A DNA stretch of 64,000 nucleotides from an uncultured Cohaesibacter sp. (lineage in GTDB: Bacteria; Pseudomonadota; Alphaproteobacteria; Rhizobiales; Cohaesibacteraceae): positions 2,930,501-2,994,500 of the forward strand of contig NZ_OY781114.1 in NCBI RefSeq assembly GCF_963676485.1. Reading direction: 5' to 3'. The translations under genes and the position numbers were made by a program. The notes beneath the pieces are model-generated. The model made no database searches. It saw only the letters and a list, made by a program, of their open reading frames with translations, and was not told the DNA's origin. Shown here piece after piece: positions 54,378-63,862 of this stretch. Numbering within the stretch: position 1 is the first letter of the stretch; every line of letters starts with the position of its first letter.

Positions 54378-55694
54378 ATGACAGGGCAAATGGGAACGCA
54401 GCGACAACTCAAGGCAACACTTGCCCTCCTTGACGAGGTGGCCAAGGCACTCGACGCCGACATCATGATCGAGCTCTGGGACGGCTCCAGGGTGCCTCTA
54501 GGCAGCAATCCTGCCACCGACCTCACCATCCGGATCGCCGATCCGGGCGTCATTGCTTCGCTGCTGCGCCGCCCCGGCCTTGACCGCATCATCCGCCCCT
54601 ACATCAAGGGTCTCATCGAGATCAAGGGAGGCACGCTTTATGATGTCGGCCTGCTATTCGCCTTTACCCCTTCGCGCAAACGCCTCAAAAAGCTTCCGAA
54701 GAGCACTATCCTTTCCTTCCTAGCCGCCTTCCTCTTCTCTCCCGGTGTCAACCTTGACGCCAGCCGTGCCTTTTTGGGTGACGAGAGCGACCATGGCAAA
54801 AGTCGACCTAAGAGCGACGAGACCGAGTTCATCCAGTTCCACTATGATGTCGGCAACGATTTCTACGAACTGTTTCTCGATGATCTGCGCCTCTACAGCT
54901 GCGCCTATTTCACCGACTGGAACAATTCTCTGGATCAGGCCCAGCATGACAAGCTCGACATGATCTGCCGCAAGCTACGCCTCAAACCTGGCGAGCGTTT
55001 CCTAGATATCGGCTGTGGCTGGGGTGCCCTGATCCTCCATGCGGCTGAAAATTATGGAGTGCATGCCCATGGCGTGACCCTGTCCGATGCCCAGTTGATC
55101 CATGTCCGCGAACAGATCAAGGCAAAGGGTCTTGAAGATCGCGTCAGCGTGGAACTCAAAAATTATATCGATCTGGAAGGCCCCTTCGACAAGATCGCCT
55201 CGGTTGGCATGATGGAACATGTCGGCGAGGATAATCTCGACAATTATTGCGCCACTATCAATCGTCTGCTCGTTGACAAGGGGCTGTTTCTCAACCACGC
55301 CATATCCCGCAAGGCCAAGAAGGGAAAGAAGCGCTTCTCCGCCCGCCCCGAGCAACGCGCCCTGCAGAAATACATCTTCCCCGGCGGCGAGCTGATCGAT
55401 CTGGGGCGGACCATTTCCTGCCTTGAGCAGAATAAGTTCGAGGTGATGGATGTGGAAGGCTGGCGTGAACATTATCAACGCACCACCAAACTCTGGCTTG
55501 ATCGGCTAGAGGACAACCGCGACAGGGCGGTTGAGTTGGTGGGAGAGGAAGTCTACCGCATCTGGAGCGCCTATCTGGCCGGATCGTCGCTTGCCTTCCT
55601 GCGCGGTTCGGCCCGACTCTACCAGGTGCTGGTAAGCAAGAATCCCAAGGGACCTGCAAATTTGCCGCCAAGCCGGGCTGATCTCTATCGCTGA
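54378..55694 (+). CDS. cfa: Cyclopropane-fatty-acyl-phospholipid synthase
   Basis: A 438-residue SAM-dependent methyltransferase that adds a methylene bridge to unsaturated acyl chains in membrane phospholipids. An N-terminal lipid-binding region of about 150 residues precedes the methyltransferase core. Motif I is FLDIGCGWGALILHAAENYG near residue 215. YSCAYF and the VGMMEHVG region follow, and FPGGELIDLG is also conserved. Codons are strongly C-ended, unlike the T/G-rich neighbours, and remnants lie on both sides. Start ATG 54378 or 54390; no strong ribosome site is evident. Confidence 0.93.
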   Translation: MTGQMGTQRQLKATLALLDEVAKALDADIMIELWDGSRVPLGSNPATDLTIRIADPGVIASLLRRPGLDRIIRPYIKGLIEIKGGTLYDVGLLFAFTPSRKRLKKLPKSTILSFLAAFLFSPGVNLDASRAFLGDESDHGKSRPKSDETEFIQFHYDVGNDFYELFLDDLRLYSCAYFTDWNNSLDQAQHDKLDMICRKLRLKPGERFLDIGCGWGALILHAAENYGVHAHGVTLSDAQLIHVREQIKAKGLEDRVSVELKNYIDLEGPFDKIASVGMMEHVGEDNLDNYCATINRLLVDKGLFLNHAISRKAKKGKKRFSARPEQRALQKYIFPGGELIDLGRTISCLEQNKFEVMDVEGWREHYQRTTKLWLDRLEDNRDRAVELVGEEVYRIWSAYLAGSSLAFLRGSARLYQVLVSKNPKGPANLPPSRADLYR

Positions 55695-55747
55695 ATGGAG
55701 GTGGCCTGCGAATAGGGCATTTTCAACCCCGCACCTGTCCCAAGTGA

Positions 55748-56165
55748 TCAGATCCGATAGGGATTGGCAGGCATTTCCCGAACCTGCATGATCTTGTCAA
55801 TCAAGCCCCATTCCATTGCTTCTTCCGCGTTCAAAATCCTCATACGAACGCCCACAATGCTCCGCATAGAGCCTAGTCATACGCTGCTTGGTTTTCAGGT
55901 TTTCCTCAACGTGGATCTGCATATCGGATGCCTGACCTTGAAAACCGAGCGATGGTTGATGGATCAGGATGCTTGCATTTGGGAGCGCGACTTGCTCGCC
56001 CGGCTCACCCGCCATCAAAAGAAAAGAACCCATGGAGCGAGCGGTTCCCATGCAGAGCGTATGCACCGGTGCACTGATAAACCGCATTGTGTCATTCACC
56101 TCGCCGTTAAGAAAGATGATCCGATCACGCAAAAGTCGGGAGTAAAAATCTGCCCAACAACTTCA
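55748..56165 (-). pseudogene. clpP: Doubly deleted clpP remnant
   Basis: On the minus strand [17 protein letters not shown] jumps directly to [20 protein letters not shown], losing about 40 residues including the YINSPGG region. The serine (SMGSF) and histidine ([10 protein letters not shown]) segments remain. After SYEDFERG a second loss shifts frame to [20 protein letters not shown] with the normal end at 55750. Both junctions fit deletions. It cannot make a normal protease; a functional clpP must exist elsewhere. Confidence 0.85.
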
Positions 56166-56436
56166 GCAAATGTGAGTCAGAACCAATTTAAAATGATGAA
56201 GGCGGGGCAGTTTCGAATGATCATTGACAGGGGGGCGGATAGGCGCTCCAAAAAAACTAGACTCATTTAGCAAAAACCTATCCCTATTTGATCTTGAGAG
56301 GCCCCATTATTTCAGTTTGACTGGGTGGCATAAATCGAACGGTTGGCGGTAAGGCGGCCGTTTTCAAGACAAACCAACGTGTCTTTGTTGCTGTTTCGGC
56401 ATGAAAAGATGCGCTGTCATTTGAGGGATGCCACTC

Positions 56437-57465
56437 ATGTCCGGAAGCTTTCTGGAAGCTTTCTTGAAGCGAATTGTTGGCTTCATTCTTGTGCTGCTCG
56501 TGCTCTCGGTGGTGATTTTCATTCTTGCGCGTGTCGTGCCGGGTGACCCTGCCCGTATTGCTCTGGGGCCTAGTGCCAGTCAGGAACAGGTCGATGCAAT
56601 GCGCCAGTCCATGGGGCTGGATGACCCGCTCGTGGTTCAATATCTCAGTTACTTGGGCAAAGCCGCCACCGGCGATCTTGGCAAGTCCTTGCTGTCCGGC
56701 AAACCGGTTTCTGAAGACGTTCGGACATTCCTGCCCGCCACGGTGGAACTGGTTGTCGTCACGGTTCTGTTCATGTTTGCCGTTGCTGTGCCGTTGGGTG
56801 TTTTGACTGCCAAGCACAGAAACAGCTGGATCGACAATGTTGGCCGGATTGTTTCGCTGGTGGGCGTAACGGTGCCCAGCTTCGTGGTCGCAATTTTGTT
56901 GCAGATTTTCGTTGCCAACTTTGTCGATGGGTGGCCCATTCTGGGTCGGGTTGATTTCCAGCTTGGCAGCCTTGACGGACACACGGGCTTTCTGTTGATC
57001 GACTCTATTCTCGCAGGTCGGCCGGATGTCTTCCTCAGCGCCTGCCAGCATCTGGTTCTGCCCGCCTTTTCTCTGGCTCTTGCGAGCATCGGCCAGATCA
57101 CACGCATCACCCGCTCAACGATGATCGAAAATCAGCGCCGCGACCATGTGTTGACCCTGCGCTCCTTCGGTGTTCCGAGCAATGTGATCGTTTTCCGTTA
57201 TCTCTTCAAGCTGTCGTCCATCGCTCCGTTGACCATTATGGGGCTCGAGTTTGCCTCGCTGATCGGCAATGCCTTCGTGATTGAAATGCTCTTCTCCTGG
57301 GGTGGGTTCGCCTCCTACGGCCTAAGCGCCATCATGCAGAAGGATATCAATGCGGTGATGGCTGTGGTGCTTATCTCTGGGCTGTTTTTCATTCTGGCCA
57401 ATCTGGTCATCGATATTTTACTTGCCCTGATCGACCCGCGCGTTAGCGCCAAGGAGGCGCGATAA
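56437..57465 (+). CDS. Peptide-type ABC transporter permease (DppB-like)
   Basis: A 342-residue permease, MalF-unrelated oligopeptide family. The start LKRIVGFILVLLVLSVVIFI and the conserved RVVPGDPARIALG are DppB hallmarks, with the EAA-type loop near VLTLRSFGVPSNVI. TTTGAGGG at 56420-56427 is nine bases before ATG 56437. ATG 56428 is an alternative. It is the first gene of the transporter-HyuA-DUF917 operon. Confidence 0.9.
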   Translation: MSGSFLEAFLKRIVGFILVLLVLSVVIFILARVVPGDPARIALGPSASQEQVDAMRQSMGLDDPLVVQYLSYLGKAATGDLGKSLLSGKPVSEDVRTFLPATVELVVVTVLFMFAVAVPLGVLTAKHRNSWIDNVGRIVSLVGVTVPSFVVAILLQIFVANFVDGWPILGRVDFQLGSLDGHTGFLLIDSILAGRPDVFLSACQHLVLPAFSLALASIGQITRITRSTMIENQRRDHVLTLRSFGVPSNVIVFRYLFKLSSIAPLTIMGLEFASLIGNAFVIEMLFSWGGFASYGLSAIMQKDINAVMAVVLISGLFFILANLVIDILLALIDPRVSAKEAR

Positions 57466-58337
57466 TGTCTGTCATCGGATCTGACGAGAAAGTTCTCTCC
57501 TCGCGCTATATGCAGTGGTACCGGTTCAGCCGAAATCCTGCGGCTCTGGTGGGTGCCGTGATTGTCATCTCGGTCATTCTGGCTGCAATCTTTGCTCCCT
57601 TCATCGTGCCTCATCCCGATCATGCAGGCGCTGTGGTCGATTTCCGCAGCCGCCATGCCGCCCCGGATTTGGTGCATTGGTTCGGCGCAGACAAAGTTGG
57701 CCGCGACATCTTTTCGCGCACCATTTTCGGTTTCCGCGTTTCGCTTTTGCTGGTCTTCGGGGTGCTTGGGGTTTCTGTCCCTTTGGGGGCAACTCTTGGC
57801 ATGCTGGCCGGATATTTCGGCGGTTGGACCGAGCGTATTGTTTCGGGGCTCACCAACGTGATGCTTGCGATTCCGCCGCTGATCATGGCGTTGGCGATCG
57901 GTAACGTGCTTGAGCCCAACTTGGTCAACTCCATGCTTGCCATCACGCTCATCTGGTGGACCTGGCATGCTCGCCTTGTCTATCGCGTCAGCAAATCCAT
58001 CTCGGCGGAGGATTATATCGAAGCCGCCCGCATGGCCGGTGCCAGCAACTGGCACATACTGACCCGCGAAATCCTGCCAAACTGTATTGCGGTGATTTCC
58101 GTCAAGACAACGCTCGACGCCGCTTTCGTCATTCTGTTTGGTGCCACGCTGTCCTTCCTCGGCCTTGGTGTTAAACCTCCCATTCCCGATCTTGGGTCCA
58201 TGGTGGCGGATGGGCGCCAGTTCCTGCCGGAAAAATGGTGGGAAGTTCTCGCACCCGGCTTTGCGATCTTCTACGCCACCCTCGGTTTCAATCTGCTTGG
58301 CGATGGCCTGCGCGACATGTTCGATGTGGAGGCTTGA
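57465..58337 (+). CDS. Peptide-type ABC transporter permease (DppC-like)
   Basis: A 290-residue permease. FGADKVGRDIFSRTIFGFR and the EAA loop EAARMAGASNWHIL are family hallmarks, with six hydrophobic helices. It overlaps DppB by one base (TAATG) and is three bases before the ATPase gene. Confidence 0.92.
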   Translation: MSVIGSDEKVLSSRYMQWYRFSRNPAALVGAVIVISVILAAIFAPFIVPHPDHAGAVVDFRSRHAAPDLVHWFGADKVGRDIFSRTIFGFRVSLLLVFGVLGVSVPLGATLGMLAGYFGGWTERIVSGLTNVMLAIPPLIMALAIGNVLEPNLVNSMLAITLIWWTWHARLVYRVSKSISAEDYIEAARMAGASNWHILTREILPNCIAVISVKTTLDAAFVILFGATLSFLGLGVKPPIPDLGSMVADGRQFLPEKWWEVLAPGFAIFYATLGFNLLGDGLRDMFDVEA

Positions 58338-58340
58338 TCA

Positions 58341-60026
58341 ATGACACACCCTCTTTTGCAAATCTTCGATCTGAATGTGTCCTTCTCCAGCTATGGGCGC
58401 AGCACCCATGTGCTCAAGGATGTGTCCCTCAAGATCGACAAGGGTGAACGCGTGGCGCTGATCGGGGAAACCGGTTCGGGCAAGTCGGTCACGTCCAAGA
58501 GTATTCTGGGCACCCTGCCGGACAATGCCAATATATCCAGCGGCAGCATTCGTTTTGACGGTCAGGAACTGTTTGCGATGAATGACAAGGAGAGAGAGGC
58601 CCTCAAGGGCACGGCTTTCTCGATTATCATGCAAGATCCGCTCAGTTCCTTCAATCCGGTCTTCAAAATCGGCAAGCATCTTGATGACGTGATGTATTAC
58701 GCTGACAAGCGCAACGGGATCAAATCCGGTGCCAAGCAGCGCATGGCCCGCATTTTCGATGTTCTGAGGCAAGTCCAGCTCGACAATCCCGAACGGATTT
58801 GTGCAGCATACCCCTTTCAGCTTTCAGGCGGGATGCGCCAAAGGGTTTTGATTGCCCTTGCGTTGTTGCACCGCCCCAATCTGCTGATTGCCGATGAGCC
58901 GGGCACCGCACTCGATGTGACAACGCAAAGTGAAATTCTCAAACTCATCAACCAGCTCGTTGATGAAGAGGGGCTTTCCCTTTTGATGATCACGCACAAT
59001 CTGGGCGTTGTCAGGCAAACGGCCGACCGCGTCTATGTTATGCGTCACGGGGAGATCGTAGAGGATGGCCCCTTCAAGCAGATCTTTGAGCATCCGCAGA
59101 AGGACTATACCAAGGGGCTGATCGAAGCGATCCCGCCGCTCTACGGTGCCAATGTCACAGACCAGCCAGTCGCGAACACGGACCCCATCATCAAACTCGA
59201 CAAAGTCTCAAAGACATTCGAGGCCAAAGCCAGCTTGTTCGGCAAGAAGGCAGGTCACAGGGCCGTTGAAGAAACCTCCCTGACCATCGCTGAAGGGGAA
59301 ATTTTCGGACTGGCCGGAGAGAGCGGCTCAGGCAAGACGACGCTCGCCCGCACCATCATGGGACTGTTGGGGCCCACAACGGGGCGGATTACGGTTGCCA
59401 ACCACGAACATCAGGAAGGTGAGAAGGTTGCTCCGCTCAGGGAGTTGACGCAGATCGTCTATCAAAATCCGGGCACCTCGCTTAATCCGAAAAGAACGGT
59501 TGCGCAGACATTGTCCGTACCGCTTGCCTTCGTCAAGATGCCCAAGAACGAGCAGCATGCACGCATGACGCAGTTGCTCGAGCAGGTGAATTTGCCCGAG
59601 AGCTATCTCTCCAAATACCCCCATGAGCTTTCTGGCGGACAGAAGCAGCGCGTTGCAATCGCCCGCGCTCTGGCGGCTAAACCACGCATTCTGGTGCTTG
59701 ATGAACCGACATCGGCCCTTGATGTTTCAGTCCAGAAGGATGTGGTCGCGCTGTTGCAGCGCCTGCGCGAAGAGCTTGGCCTTACCTATCTTTTCATCTC
59801 TCACGATCTTTCCCTGATGCGCAATTTCTGTTCGCGCATCGCCATCATGCTGAAGGGCGAAATCGTTGAACATGGCACACCGGCGGAAGTGTTTTCCAAT
59901 CCGCACCATCCTTACACCCGCGCCCTGATCGCCGCTATTCCGGTGATGAGCGACGCCGAGGAAGAACAAAAACCAAAAGTCAGTGAAGAAGAGCGCCAGA
60001 AATTTCTTGTTCAGGCCAAGAGCTGA
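58341..60026 (+). CDS. Fused dual ATPase of peptide-type ABC transporter (DppD-DppF)
   Basis: A 561-residue protein with two ATP-binding domains. Domain 1 (about 1-265): Walker A GETGSGKSV, signature LSGGMRQR, Walker B LLIADEPGTALD. Domain 2 (about 290-555): Walker A GESGSGKTT, signature LSGGQKQR, Walker B LVLDEPTSALD. Most systems encode the two separately, and single-chain versions also occur (GsiA, YejF). Both catalytic centres look intact. It couples the DppB/DppC pair to uptake of the operon substrate. Confidence 0.93.
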   Translation: MTHPLLQIFDLNVSFSSYGRSTHVLKDVSLKIDKGERVALIGETGSGKSVTSKSILGTLPDNANISSGSIRFDGQELFAMNDKEREALKGTAFSIIMQDPLSSFNPVFKIGKHLDDVMYYADKRNGIKSGAKQRMARIFDVLRQVQLDNPERICAAYPFQLSGGMRQRVLIALALLHRPNLLIADEPGTALDVTTQSEILKLINQLVDEEGLSLLMITHNLGVVRQTADRVYVMRHGEIVEDGPFKQIFEHPQKDYTKGLIEAIPPLYGANVTDQPVANTDPIIKLDKVSKTFEAKASLFGKKAGHRAVEETSLTIAEGEIFGLAGESGSGKTTLARTIMGLLGPTTGRITVANHEHQEGEKVAPLRELTQIVYQNPGTSLNPKRTVAQTLSVPLAFVKMPKNEQHARMTQLLEQVNLPESYLSKYPHELSGGQKQRVAIARALAAKPRILVLDEPTSALDVSVQKDVVALLQRLREELGLTYLFISHDLSLMRNFCSRIAIMLKGEIVEHGTPAEVFSNPHHPYTRALIAAIPVMSDAEEEQKPKVSEEERQKFLVQAKS

Positions 60027-60035
60027 TGAAACTCA

Positions 60036-61610
60036 ATGGAGCACAATGTGTATCGTTTGGGCATTGATGTAGGCGGCACGAATACCGATGCCGTTATCAT
60101 GGAAGAGAACAAGGTTCTTTCCGGTATTAAGGCTTCAACCACCGAAGATGTCACCTCCGGCGTGATCGAAGCTATGGAAGGGGCCATCGAGAAGGCGGGG
60201 ATTGACCGCGAAAAGATCTCCAATGTGATGATCGGGACCACCCATTTCACCAACGCAGTGATTGAGCGTAAGCATATCAATCATGTGGCTGCGATCCGCT
60301 TGGGTCTGCCAGCAACCGAGTGCCTGCCGCCCATGGTCGATTGGCCCGCTGATTTGCGTGATGCTGTGGGACACAATGCCTACCTCGTCAGAGGCGGTTA
60401 TGAGTTCGATGGTCGCCCAATCGCACCGCTCGACGAAGAGGAGCTTGTGCGCATCGCCTCCGACATCAAGGCAAAAGATGTCAAGGCCGTTGCGATCACC
60501 TCTGTTTTCTCCCCCATCAATCAGGATATGGAGCTTAAAGCACGCGATATCATTGCTGAGCAATGCGGAGACATTCCCATTGTGCTGTCAAATGACATTG
60601 GGCGCATCGGTATTCTGGAGCGCGAAAGCGCAGCGATCATGAACGCCAGCCTGCTTGAGCTCAGCGCCAAAACCGTCAAGGCTTTTGGCAATGCCTTGCA
60701 GCAAGCCGGCATCACTTGCCCGTTCTATATCACTCAGAATGACGGCACCTTGATGAGCGCGGAAATGGTTAGCAAATTCCCCGTTCTCACATTTGCTTCA
60801 GGTCCCACCAACTCCATGCGTGGAGCAGCATTCCTGACTGGCTGCAAGGAAGCCATCGTGGTCGATATCGGCGGCACGACCACAGATGTGGGGGCACTGC
60901 ATATGGGCTTCCCGCGTCAGGCAGCGACCATTGTTGATGTCGGCGGCGTGCGCACCAACTTCCGTATGCCGGACGTCTTCTCTATCGGCCTTGGTGGCGG
61001 ATCGCTCGTCAAACAGGCCGAGGACGGCAGCGTGACCGTTGGTCCGCAATCCGTCGGCTATCGCATCACCAAGGAAGCCCGGGTCTTCGGCGGGGATGTC
61101 CTGACGACGACTGACATCGCGGTTTCGCAAGGCAAGGCCAGTGTTGGCGATGCTGCCAAAGTTGCTGATGTTGATGCCGAGTTGGCCAAAACTGCAGATG
61201 CGGAAATCTATCTGATGCTCGAGAGAGCCGTCGAGCGTAGCCGTATCTCGCCAGATCCCATTCCGGTGATTGCGGTGGGTGGCGGATCTATCCTGATGCC
61301 TGATGCCCTTGGTGATCTTGAGGTTATTCGCCCGGAAAACTTCGCTGTCGCCAATGCGGTTGGTGCCGCTATTGCGCAGATTTCTGGTGAAGTTGATCGG
61401 GTCTTCTCCCTTGAAGGTGGCCTGACCCGTGAGGCATGCCTTGCGCAAGCCGAAGAAGAGGCAACCCAGAACGCCATCAAGGCGGGTGCAAAAGCAGACA
61501 CCATTGAGGTGATCGAGCGTGAAGATGTGCCTCTGGCCTATCTGCCAGGCAATGCCACTCGTATCCATGTGAAGGTCGTTGGCGAGATGGGAGGCACCCA
61601 TGGCGAATGA
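60036..61610 (+). CDS. Hydantoinase/oxoprolinase A-type protein (HyuA)
   Basis: A 524-residue ATP-dependent family member. The N-terminal region YRLGIDVGGTNTDAVIMEE and later VVDIGGTTTDVGAL form the actin-like nucleotide site. IGTTHFTNAVIER is a family marker. Length is shorter than the fused 5-oxoprolinase, and there is no HyuB partner in view. It may use ATP to open a cyclic amide such as a hydantoin. ATG 60036 follows GAGC weakly. It overlaps the first DUF917 gene by eleven bases, so coupled synthesis is likely. Confidence 0.9.
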   Translation: MEHNVYRLGIDVGGTNTDAVIMEENKVLSGIKASTTEDVTSGVIEAMEGAIEKAGIDREKISNVMIGTTHFTNAVIERKHINHVAAIRLGLPATECLPPMVDWPADLRDAVGHNAYLVRGGYEFDGRPIAPLDEEELVRIASDIKAKDVKAVAITSVFSPINQDMELKARDIIAEQCGDIPIVLSNDIGRIGILERESAAIMNASLLELSAKTVKAFGNALQQAGITCPFYITQNDGTLMSAEMVSKFPVLTFASGPTNSMRGAAFLTGCKEAIVVDIGGTTTDVGALHMGFPRQAATIVDVGGVRTNFRMPDVFSIGLGGGSLVKQAEDGSVTVGPQSVGYRITKEARVFGGDVLTTTDIAVSQGKASVGDAAKVADVDAELAKTADAEIYLMLERAVERSRISPDPIPVIAVGGGSILMPDALGDLEVIRPENFAVANAVGAAIAQISGEVDRVFSLEGGLTREACLAQAEEEATQNAIKAGAKADTIEVIEREDVPLAYLPGNATRIHVKVVGEMGGTHGE

Positions 61611-62727
61611 AGGCCGCAATGTTGATGAAAACGGCTTCTGGTTGCTCACCGAGGCGGATCTCGATGCGCTTGAAGTGGGCGCTGCGATCTACGGCACTGG
61701 CGGTGGCGGCAACGCCTATATCGGAAAGCTGCGCGCACGCGAAGTCTTGCGCGCTGGCTATCCTCTGAAAGTTCAGCCGCTTGAATCGGTCAAGGATAGT
61801 GATCGGGTGATCTCGATTGGCGGCATCGGTGCGCCGGTCGTTGCCTATGAGCGTATCCGCGAGGGTCGCGAAGGGGTTCGTACGATACGGGCTCTGGAAG
61901 AGCGTTTGGGGATCTCGGTCGACTCTGTCGCATGCGAGGAAATCGGTGGGTCCAATTCCATGGAGCCATTGATTGATGCTGCATTGTTGGGGCTGCCCGT
62001 GGTGGATGGCGATGGCATGGGCCGCGCTTTCCCGGAAATGCAGATGACAACCTGGGCCATCTATGGTCATCGCTCGACACCGAGCGCGATGTGCGATCCA
62101 CACGGCAACATCGTTATCTTCGAGCACGCCATCAGTGAGCTTTGGCATGAAAGAATGGCCCGCGCCTGTGTGGTTTCCCAAGGTGGTGCCTCGACGCTGG
62201 CTGCAGCTCCCATGGCCGGGGCATTCGTTAAAAAGGTGGCTATTCCCAACAGCTACACCAAAGCGATTGCCCTTGGGCACGCGGTTTTGGAAGCGCAAAA
62301 AAATCACGATGACCCAATCGAGAAGATCCTGCAGATGGAAGGCGGCAAGCGTCTCTTCACCGGCAAAATCCATGACCTCAAACGTCATTTGATGGGCGGG
62401 TTTGTCCGAGGCGAAGCCATTCTGGCCGGTTTGGACGGCCATCAGGGCGAAGAGGCTTCTATCCTGATCCAGAATGAAAATCTGATCTTCAAGCGCAATG
62501 GCGTCATCGAAGCCGTTGTGCCGGATCTCATCATCGTTCTGGATATCGATACTGGCACGGCCATTTCAACGGAAATGCTGCGCTACGGACAGCGCGTAGC
62601 CATTCTGGCGCTTCCCTGCCATCCGTTGCTGCGTACCCCAGAGGCACTGGAAGTGATCGGACCCAAAGCCTTCGGCTTTGATGACGTTACGTATCGTCCG
62701 CTTTCACATGTTCACGGAGAGGTCTGA
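61600..62727 (+). CDS. DUF917 protein, copy 1
   Basis: A 375-residue member of the DUF917 family, which Pfam now relates to S-methyl thiohydantoin desulfurase; I recall this naming but cannot check it here. Key text: AAIYGTGGGGNAYIG near residue 33 and VDGDGMGRAFPEMQM near residue 135. The start ATG 61600 has GGGAGG upstream. It ends overlapping copy 2 (TGATG). The second copy is a true paralogue with similar motifs in the same order. A joint enzyme (heteromer) or two successive steps are possible. Confidence 0.88.
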   Translation: MANEGRNVDENGFWLLTEADLDALEVGAAIYGTGGGGNAYIGKLRAREVLRAGYPLKVQPLESVKDSDRVISIGGIGAPVVAYERIREGREGVRTIRALEERLGISVDSVACEEIGGSNSMEPLIDAALLGLPVVDGDGMGRAFPEMQMTTWAIYGHRSTPSAMCDPHGNIVIFEHAISELWHERMARACVVSQGGASTLAAAPMAGAFVKKVAIPNSYTKAIALGHAVLEAQKNHDDPIEKILQMEGGKRLFTGKIHDLKRHLMGGFVRGEAILAGLDGHQGEEASILIQNENLIFKRNGVIEAVVPDLIIVLDIDTGTAISTEMLRYGQRVAILALPCHPLLRTPEALEVIGPKAFGFDDVTYRPLSHVHGEV

Positions 62728-63818
62728 TGGCACAGCGCATCATTACCGCAGACGACATGGACACCATCGCGCTTGGCGGTGCATTCCTTGGAACCGGTGG
62801 CGGGGGCGATCCTTACATCGGCAAGCTGATGGCCAAGGCTGCCATTGAAAAATATGGTCCTGTCACGGTTATCGCCGCCGACAGCGTGGCAGATGACGCC
62901 CTGTGTGTGCCCGTCTTCATGATGGGTGCCCCGACGGTCATGCTGGAAAAACTGCCTCAGGGCGAGGAAGCCATCGCGGCCTTGCATAGCCTTGAAGCCT
63001 ATATGGGACGCAAAGTTGACGCCGTCATGTGCGTGGAAGCGGGCGGTCTGAATTCGACCATTCCGTTTGCCGTCGCCGCAGCCACAGGTCTTCCTCTGAT
63101 CGATGGCGACGGCATGGGGCGCGCTTTTCCGGAGTTGCAAATGGTCTGCTTCACCATCGAAGGCGTTCAGGCCACACCGATGGTGCTTGCAGATGACAAG
63201 GCAAATTCGGTGGTGCTCAACGCGATATCAAACCAGTGGACCGAGCGGCTGGCTCGCGCCTCTACCATCGAGATGGGCGGCGCGGCTCTCGGGGCTGGCT
63301 ATCCCATGACCGGCGAGCAAATGAAGCGGGGCACCCTGCATGATACGCTCGGACTGATCCAGCAGATCGGTGAGACCATCGAAAGCGAACGGGCAGCCAA
63401 CCGCAACCCCAGTCCTGTCCTTGTTGAACAGTTTAAGGGCCGCAAGCTCTTCACCGGCCGGGTGATGGATATCGAACGTGCCACCGTTGGCGGCTTTGCT
63501 CGTGGCAAGGCAATCATCAAGGGGCTCGATAAAGACGCCGGAAACACTTTCACGGTCGAGTTCCAGAACGAATTCCTCGTTGCCAAGAATGGAGAAGGGC
63601 AAGTGCTCGCCACTACGCCAGATCTGATCTGCGCTCTGGATTCGGATGGCGGCCTGCCGGTAACAACCGAGCAAATCCGCTATGGCCTCGCCATCGATTT
63701 TCTGGGCTTGCCCTGCAATCCAAAATGGCGAACACCCGCCGGTCTGGATCTCGTTGGCCCGGGCTATTTCGGCTATGACCACGATTACACGCCGGTTGAA
63801 GACATTTCCCTTTCATAA
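62727..63818 (+). CDS. DUF917 protein, copy 2
   Basis: A 363-residue paralogue of the preceding gene: AFLGTGGGGDPYIGKLMAK, then LIDGDGMGRAFPELQMVCFT and KLFTGRVMDIERATVGGFAR align in order. The two share their DGDGMGRAFPE core exactly. It starts in the stop codon of copy 1. A retained pair suggests divergent roles. The binding protein of the same transporter follows 44 bases after its stop. Confidence 0.88.
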   Translation: MAQRIITADDMDTIALGGAFLGTGGGGDPYIGKLMAKAAIEKYGPVTVIAADSVADDALCVPVFMMGAPTVMLEKLPQGEEAIAALHSLEAYMGRKVDAVMCVEAGGLNSTIPFAVAAATGLPLIDGDGMGRAFPELQMVCFTIEGVQATPMVLADDKANSVVLNAISNQWTERLARASTIEMGGAALGAGYPMTGEQMKRGTLHDTLGLIQQIGETIESERAANRNPSPVLVEQFKGRKLFTGRVMDIERATVGGFARGKAIIKGLDKDAGNTFTVEFQNEFLVAKNGEGQVLATTPDLICALDSDGGLPVTTEQIRYGLAIDFLGLPCNPKWRTPAGLDLVGPGYFGYDHDYTPVEDISLS

Positions 63819-63862
63819 AAACAAAAAGCAAAACAAACCAAGCCACCACAGGAGAATTTCGA

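Noticed and set aside
55002-55478. Open frame antisense to cfa
   Set aside because: Shadow of the methyltransferase core.
56284-57051. Open frame antisense to the DppB-like gene
   Set aside because: Asn/His-rich shadow of hydrophobic coding sequence.
60036-61610. Full 5-oxoprolinase
   Set aside because: Only the A-type part is present and the length is far below the fused enzyme.
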